Positions 57,186-64,000 of a DNA stretch of 64,000 nt are shown piece after piece. Source of the DNA: Trichodelitschia bisporula (taxonomy: Eukaryota; Ascomycota; Dothideomycetes; Phaeotrichales; Phaeotrichaceae); the NCBI GenBank assembly GCA_010356995.1, contig ML996700.1, positions 628,999 through 692,998 on the forward strand, given 5' to 3'. Under the pieces are notes generated by a model. That model was not told the origin of the DNA and made no database searches. It worked only from the letters and a program-made list of their open reading frames with translations. Within the stretch, counting starts at the first letter, position 1. Each line of letters opens with the position of its first letter. Both the position numbers and the translations under genes were made by a program.

Positions 57186-57642
57186 AGGGCTTCTCTTTGG
57201 GGGCGCATGCGGATGGGGATGGGGTTTCTTGTGCTGCATTTCAAGGGTTCTTGTTCTTGCTAGCCTTCATGATGTAGAAATGAAAGCGCCGGCGAGATGG
57301 GACTAGACACGGAACTTCTCTGCATTGTGCTTGAATACCACGATGACTGGCCGGTGGACATTGCGAGGGGAATATTTCACTTAACATCACGATTTTAGCG
57401 ACGAACCATTCCATTGCATGACTTGAATTAGCGAAGTTTCCCATTCGTAAATTTTATGGCATCATGGAGTCACCAAGGCAGCGCTGTACGACACGACTGC
57501 TAACGTTGTCCAGACCACCGTACCCTCCCCTAACGAACTCTGGAAATACAGGGCGACTCGGTCCCAAGCCCGAACAAGGGTTTTCATGAGCGCAGCGAAG
57601 ACTTCTAGTTCCTGAAGTATACAAAATCCATCAAGTTAGCGG
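57186..57642. other. Convergent 3' interval between RPS16 and the ChAP gene
   Basis: These 457 bp must hold both 3' UTRs. No gene or clear terminator structure is visible. Confidence 0.4.
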
Positions 57643-60041
57643 CTAACCCTCCGTCCCACTGCTGTGGAACGCCGCACAAAGAGCCGCATACTGGTGTGTA
57701 AGATCGAGGACATGTTGCTGTAGACTTGTGCCCTGGATGATACTGCGAACCTTGACCGCGCCCTCTTCCTCAATGAGCTTGCGGACGGTAAGCAGGAGTG
57801 CCGGTGAAAACTAGATAATCAGTATCCGTCAGACGCACCGCGCAAGCAGACATACCTCCGAATACCAGCGATACTGCCACGTGACAAGCCGAATCAGCGC
57901 GCCGAGCACCATGCGCAACTCCCCGTGCTGTTCGTACACCTTGAGCACGCCCTTCATGGCCTTAGGACTGAAGCGCATGCTCAGACACGCCTGGTACGCC
58001 TCGACCGCCTCCTCGGCATGGTGCAGGCGCTCAGCCAGCTCACCGAGGATCTCCCACTCCTCGGGCGACTTCTTGTAGAGCAGCTGCTGCTGGCGGTACT
58101 GCGCGACTTCGGTGCGCCAGATGGTGTACACGCGCAGATCTTCGTACAGGACCATGAAGAGGTTGTCTAGCCAGCGTTCGCAGAGGCGCTTGTTGCGGAA
58201 CTGCATGTATTCGGGCTGGGAACCCTCCGTGTGCGGCTGGCTTGTTAGTACGTGATAGTCATATTGATACGAAAGGTCACTAACCACGTCGCTACCGGCC
58301 AGCGCCTCCGCTGCTGCCATGCTATGTGCGGGCTTTTCGACCTCGGAGCCTAGATCGGGAGTGGCGTCGGGAGCAGGGGCCGGGGATGATTCCAGTGCGG
58401 TCTCGGGCGTGGCTTCCGACTCAGGTTCCGCCGATGGTCTACGCTCCGCCTCTGGTGACTCATGGCCGTTCAACCGCGGGCTAGGGCCGGGAGAGGGAGA
58501 TGGACCTCTTAGCGCGGTGGTGCTCGGGTTTCTGCTGTGCCCTGCTGCGGCTTTCCGCTCATGCCGATACTCCTCCTCCATGACGAAAACCTGGCTGCGG
58601 ATGCGCAGGAGCTGGTCCCAGCCGATCTTCTTGGTAATCTCAGTGAGAAGCTTGTACGCCTTGGAGAATGTGCCCTTGAAGCCTGCGGCGTGCAGTTTGC
58701 GTAGAGTGGGATGAACCTGCTCCATATCCGGGGTGGCCTGGCTGTCATCGATTTCGTCACAGATGGTCTCCGGCATGGTGGGCAGATGTGTTCGAAGCGG
58801 CTCGGGCATCCGGGGAGCGTCCTTGTCTTGGTAGGTGAACATCGGGCAAGAGTTGAGCGTTAGCAGAGCAAGTCCCCACTGCTCCAAGCTTACGTATATT
58901 TCGGCAAGGCGAGCCCATGTCCCGAATTCACTGGGGGCGGCCACCACGGCACGTTTGGCAGTTTCCAGTGCCAGATCCGCACGGCCCTTGTTGTTGAGGA
59001 ACTCGGCCTGACAGTCAAGTAGGGAATAGTCCATGGGGAGACTCTGGATACTCTCGTGAAGCAGCTGCACCGCCTTGACCTCTTCGTCAGCCGCAATGTA
59101 GACCCGAGCAAGGAGCGACGAAATCTCTGGGTCCCTGGTGCGAAGCTTCTCAAACAGGTTGATGCCCGATGTGTAGCGGCCAGTGGTGCGAATGTACTCC
59201 AACAAGCCGGTGGTGAGGTGGTTCGACACCAGGTTTGGAACCTGGATTTCGGGATCAGAGCCGAGCTGCCATCCCTGGAAGAATAGCCTCTCAGCTGCCT
59301 CCAGAAACTTGTGCTCGGCCTCCGTGCTGGTGATCGGGTTAAATCTCCGCACTCCCATGATTTTCTTGATAGTCTCGCCCGAGCCGTCGTCGGCGTACGA
59401 GTAGGCGCGCAACACGGCGCATAGGTACGTCTCCAACCACAAGGCATCTGTGGCTTCCCGCTTATCTCCACGCTCGTCGATGCAATAGCTCTCTACGGTG
59501 CCTGGAATCTGGACCTGGACCCGCATGTCGAGGCGGGAGAACGCATTGTAGCAGCTTAATCCCGTTAGCAACATCCGAAGACTTGAAGCCCTGCGTCCTA
59601 CCAATAGAGTCCTGAATTCACCTTATGACGGTCATGAGTGGGGTATGTGAGTGTGTTGATGTAGGCAGCTAAGCTGGCAGAGCTCGACGCGTCGACGCCG
59701 GTGACATGGTGGTATATGCCGAACTTGAAGTGACATTAGCTAACTTATTCCAGGACTGATGTAAAGTAGTTCCAGCGTACCTGCTTGTTCGCTCCCTTCT
59801 GGGGGGTCTTTACGAGGAGGACGAGGTCCGGCGGTCCTAGCTCCCGGAGAGACTGAAGGGATTCGGTTCGCAGATCGATGGTTGAGCCTAGTTCCTCCTC
59901 ATAGATCCTTTCAGAGCAGCAATGTTAGCCTCGGAACAGCAGCTATCATACGGCGAGAATGCGCAGCGCATGAACTTGCGCACCGGACAAGCCCCGAGCG
60001 GTGAATTAGACGTACTCTGGCACGCAAGGAACGGGAACCAT
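57643..60041 (-). CDS. ChAP-family exomer subunit (Chs5-Arf1p-binding protein, CHS6/BUD7/BCH-like)
   Basis: Exons on the minus strand are 60016-60041, 59781-59907, 59622-59723, about 57856-59554 and 57643-57810, giving roughly 700 residues. Family blocks are YHHVTGVDASSSASLAAYINTLTY, CYNAFSRLDMRVQVQIPGTVESYC, TPR-like helices (ALETAKRAVVAAPSEFGTWARLAEIY) and the conserved C-terminal part (YEDLRVYTIWRTE, then YSEFSPALLLTVRKLI across the last 45-nt intron). A Ser/Pro-rich insert lies at about residues 395-480. Exomer is the trans-Golgi coat that sends chitin synthase and other cargo to the cell surface, and filamentous fungi have one or few ChAPs. The junction between the third and fourth exons is unresolved: the third ends in phase 0 at 59622, while the next conserved block needs a phase-2 entry. 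The start at 60041 (MVPVPCVPE) is supported by splicing into EIYEEELGSTIDLRT. Confidence 0.88.
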
Positions 60042-60618
60042 TGTGCTGGTGCTCGCCCTTGAGATGGCGCAAAAGGGTGATGTAATGAAGTGAGCGGATG
60101 CAGTAGTTCAGGCTGCCAATTAAAGGTTAAGGAGGACAACTTTGCATACAGCTTCAAGTTCGTAACAAGCGGTGCTCCGATGTTTAGGGATACGTTGCCA
60201 AGCCACCCGTGCCTGCCCTGCCACTCATCTCTCCCCACCCGTGCCCACCTCCGTCTCCCCACGTCTCCCGCAAACTGTTCAACCCCAGCTGAGACGGAAT
60301 AAAGATGATCCATTTATATGGTAGCTCTGTGGCGGAGCGGGCGTACCTGGTGTGGCTGTTCCTCCACCATTTCGCGCGTCTCGAGCCTGGCCGCGTGTCG
60401 CTGCCCAAGGGCAATTCAGTGACGAAGCAAACGCGATGTCACCCCCCTCTTCGCTACCTCCACCCCCACTACAGTAGTCACACCAGCACCGTCTTCATTC
60501 TACATCCCGATCTCTAGCGCAAGGCAGTCATCTTCTACCCAGTTTCCAGTCTATCAACACGCTCCTTCCGAAAGCCTGAACGGATTGCGACTGTGTCGCG
60601 GGCGGTACACTCGTCAAA
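60042..60618. promoter_or_regulatory. Divergent promoter region of the ChAP gene and HIR3
   Basis: These 577 bp lie between divergent starts. CT/CA-rich tracts before 60619 look like the HIR3 leader. No named site was recognised. Confidence 0.4.
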
Positions 60619-63600
60619 ATGGTATGCAACATCATACCGTCGCTGCGGCCGCGCACCCGACATGCTTAACGTGCCTTATTCTAACAATTGCAAGTCTACC
60701 TTCACTGCCCTGAACATCGATTACGATAAGAACATCGCCGAACCCGATGTCGATGACACGAAAGAACTGCAGATCGAAGATGCTCTCAAACTCTATCAGA
60801 CTGCTCTGAAGTATCACATAGAAGGCCCGCGTTCATTTGACAAGGCCGCCGAAGCGTACAAGGAGCTCTTCGAATCAGAGATCTTCAAGTACATCGAATC
60901 GCAGTCAGAGTTCAGGCGGGAAGAGGTCGACGGCGCAATCGAAGGCTTGGAAGACTTCTCCCAGATCCTTGTCGACGTCGACCCCGTGCAACTGGTGACC
61001 TCCGGAGAGAGTGCGCCCAATACCCTCCCTCAGATTCTACATCTGTCCTACAAAAGCTATGGACAGTTCCTTCTCGACCAGCTGCCGCACAGCCTCGATC
61101 GCATAACCTCCCGCGCGAAGGAACCGCTGAACAACTTTGCCGAGGCTTTGGACAAGGATGACACCGATCTGGAGCTTTGGCGTAACGCTGCGACGGTGGC
61201 CAGCATTGTCGGAAGCGTCCGCATTGCGAGATACTGCCTGGAGTCGATGCTTGATACGGAGGAGGAAGGGATGGAAACGGCGCTGGGGATTCCCGCGATC
61301 GAGGAACTCTACGCCAAAGAGAAGTTGGAGGTTCTTGTCAAAGCGGTTCAGGACGATCTCGCCGGGTACCTTGTCCCACTCTCGGACGTTGGGCGGAAAC
61401 GACTTTCTGAGAAGCTGATGAAGCGGCTTGATGGCCCATTCCACGTCATACAGCCGTCCTACGAGACTATCGCCTACCGTAAATCGCAACCTGTTCAGCC
61501 TTCGCGCCACTTCTTTGCCGTCCCAACTCGAAACTGGGACAGCGTTGGGCGAGCTATCGTCAGCAACCGCATGCAGGAAGTTGAAGGTACTGTTTACAAC
61601 GGTCCGAATTTCGCAGTTGGGTTTACTTTGCCTGAACCCGAGGACACCGAAATCGAAAACGCCCCTGAAGTGGAATCTCCAAAGCATATCTCCGACTCAT
61701 CAAACGTGGTGGAAGACGTTCCGTCAGTGCCTGAAGAAGTCCCTGCTTTAGGCCCCGGATCTGACGCGGCAGTGGCCTCTGTGGCTTCAGCTGACGACCA
61801 GGACGTGAAGCTGGAGGAAGCTGAGGCACAAACCGAGACCTCCCATGCGGACCAGGCCACTCCCGAAGCCAAAGATGATGTCCCGAATACCGCAGAAAAG
61901 GGGAGGAAGCGCTCTACTGACTCTGCCGGGTTCCCTGATACCGTCGAAGGGGTCCGCCTTCGCAGTAAGCGTATCCGTGCACGGGAAACTCTGGATGGGC
62001 CGAGCGAGCCGGTTGTCAGCACCTCCAACAAAGACCAACTTGAAACCCATATCCAGTCGGATGGCTGGTTATTTGAGACAGTTGAGCAGCTATTCTCGAA
62101 GATCAACGTCGAGGGACTTGGACCCGTCCAAACCCTTGAGGATTTGGAAGACTCGAATGACTCAACAGCAACTTCCGTACAGGATCCTATGGCCCCTGCC
62201 AAAAAGGATCTTTACGAAGCTTCTAAGATTTCCTCTTTGCTAATGCTGAGACTATTAACAGATGGCGCTGAAGGGGACAACATAGATGATCTTGGAAGTG
62301 CATCCCGCAAAAACGGACTACATGCTGTTCTCGGTCACGCGAACGCGGGGGCATCGCGCGCTTGCAAAAAACCCGTGGTTGGGCCATCCGAAGGTTTGGC
62401 CAACTGGGTGGAAGCCATCAATACCAAATGGACTTCCGAGAACGAGGCCGCATGGGAGTTTCTCCTTGTGTTTCTGAAATGTAGCACCTTTCCTAGCGGC
62501 CTGGGCGCCAGCTCATCCAGCTACATGATGCATCGGTGGCCGGAAGCACTCAAGACGGTAATCGTGCAACTAGCGGTGGGGTTCGATGAGTTTGTCTATC
62601 AGGAAGCCTCAAATCTGATCACCGAAATCAGCGACAAGGTTCTCAAGCACGAGACCCTCGGCTTGGGCTGTCTTCTGGATGAAGATGAATTGGTCGTTAT
62701 CGAAATGGTGGAGAACTTCTTTGAGCTTCATCTCGATGTGTACTCCAGGATCAAGCATCCGGAGAGCGGAGTGGATTTGGAGAAGAGAACTGCACAGAAG
62801 CACACGTTGGACAGGTGGTCTCTGCTCGCAAACACGGGCCTAAATCTGCGCGGCGTCACGGAGCAGCTGGACGAACTTGCTCTCAGACACCTATGGTCGA
62901 CAGTCTTCCACCTCAGCGTTTCGGACGATGTTTCTCAATCCCAAATCATCGACTGTATGAGCCAGATGAAGGGCACGCTCCTCAGTCTAGGCGATCCTTG
63001 CATTGAGCTTCAGAATAACGCAGTTATCCCGGAGATTTCCGTTGCGGCTGTCAACCAGGAACTAAATAAGATCAGCATGAGAGACTTTTTCGTAAAACTT
63101 TTCAGCAATGAAAAGGAGGATCCGGCGACAGCGATCGAGAACCTCGAACCTCTTCTCGAGCTGGCTCTGTCGCATAGCACTGGGCAAAATTCTGGTCAGG
63201 ACGAGAACGCGAGCACCAGCGTCTCGCGCGGCCAGGTGTTGCCATTGGAAGAAATGAGCAGCTTTCTCGGCAAGACCGACTTAATTCTTCGATTATCGCT
63301 GTTACAGCGTCTGCGACAAGCCTATGCTGGCATCGATTACCCTCCAGGCGTTATTTTATCCTACTTTCGAAGCATCAGGCTTCTCGTTGATGAGCTGACA
63401 AGCCCCTCTTACTTGGACCTGCCCAGCGAGAAGCGGCGTCTCCTCATCTTCCGCTGGTTGCATCTTGCAAATGCATTTGTGGATAAGGTTTTGGTGCTTG
63501 TCAACGAGACGACTGAACCTTATGAATATCTCGGTGCCGATGACTTAGCGGCTACCATGACTTCCCTTGTTCGCTTGGTGCGACTGCTCCATTCGATCAA

Positions 63601-64000
63601 CCTCTACAACGACTCAATTCGAGCAGAACTGGTTCCAGCTCCGTCCATGGACGGCAGACGCAACATGACGTTTGACGTGATATGGACCAAGCTCAACAAT
63701 CTGCAACTACGCGTTTGGATTCTGCTCTATAGTCTTTTCAACGAAGCTATCGAGCAACATTCTGAAGCCTTTCCCACCCCAGCGGAGTGCAGACTTGAGC
63801 TTCTTCGATCTCTTCACAATGCCCTGGGCTACCGCCGTGTATGTGCCGCTGCCGGGAAAGAACTCCTGCTGCTGATGAAGGAAGAATTTCTCAAACTATC
63901 CGATCTCGAAACTGCGCATGATGAGCTGGGGCAGGTCTTGTTTGATCTTTACGGTCTGCGATGCTCGCCAGCCTCGGTGGAGCCTATTGACCACGGCTGC
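60619..64000 (+). CDS. HIR3: Histone transcription regulator 3 (HIR complex subunit, CABIN1-like), 5' part
   Basis: The first coding exon is the ATG alone (60619-60621), followed by a 73-nt intron (60622-60694). The second exon opens at 60695 and stays open to the window end, about 1,100 residues. The N-terminus MSTFTALNIDYDKN, then VDDTKELQIEDALKLYQTALKYH, is the Hir3 family start with TPR-like helices (LELWRNAATVASIVGSVRIARYCLE). An acidic, Ser/Glu-rich disordered insert lies near residues 315-430, with a basic KRSKRIR-like patch (RLRSKRIRARE). Helical repeats continue to the edge. The HIR complex deposits H3-H4 outside S phase and represses histone genes. Fungal Hir3 is about 1,700-2,000 residues, so roughly 40% lies beyond the window. 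Confidence 0.92.

Noticed and set aside
61037-62202. Two ORFs of about 200 codons antisense to HIR3
   Set aside because: They overlap the conserved HIR3 frame and lack family features.

Overview
The window is nuclear DNA from a filamentous ascomycete (probably Pezizomycotina). The evidence is a single TOR kinase of fungal type, a Con7-like C2H2 regulator, a fused THI20-type thiamine gene, many 43-75 nt introns with CTAAC/CTGAC branch sites, an exomer ChAP and a HIR3 gene. No viral, plasmid or bacterial backbone is visible. Most multi-exon genes below were rebuilt by hand from splice sites and family conservation, so exon borders are predictions.

Layout. 1-6 kb: the 3' two thirds of TOR (+), homoserine dehydrogenase HOM6 (-) and a CCDC174-like nuclear protein (+). 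6.2-14.7 kb: one uninterrupted 2,858-codon ORF (-) for a huge, mostly disordered, repeat-rich protein with one N-terminal membrane segment and an RGG-rich end. 15-19.3 kb: a DAP1/PGRMC-type haem protein (-) and a mitochondrial PPR protein (-). 19.4-20.6 kb: transposon debris, namely a Mutator-like foldback element with a nested insertion and a solo LTR. 21.3-26.8 kb: a 12-exon THI20-type HMP kinase/TenA fusion (+) and a DBP2 RNA helicase (+) with a long intron at the DBP2/p68 position. 26.8-45.9 kb: a gene-poor stretch of about 19 kb whose only secure gene is the Con7-like zinc-finger regulator (+, 38.5-40.2 kb), preceded by several kb of pyrimidine-rich sequence. 45.9-55.3 kb: three decayed F-box/LRR genes (one -, two tandem +) flanking an intact RAD9 checkpoint clamp gene (+) and ATS1/KTI13 (-). 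55.3-56.4 kb: a second solo LTR of the same family and minisatellite-like repeats. 56.4-64 kb: ribosomal protein uS9 (RPS16, +), an exomer ChAP (-) and the 5' part of HIR3 (+), which runs off the end.

The genes are ordinary chromosomal housekeeping genes, not an operon or cluster. Loose themes are growth control and translation (TOR, uS9, DBP2, KTI13), chromatin and DNA damage (HIR3, RAD9, DAP1) and amino acid or vitamin synthesis (HOM6, THI20). The accessory material is the giant repeat protein, the F-box/LRR family in decay and the two transposon-bearing islands.
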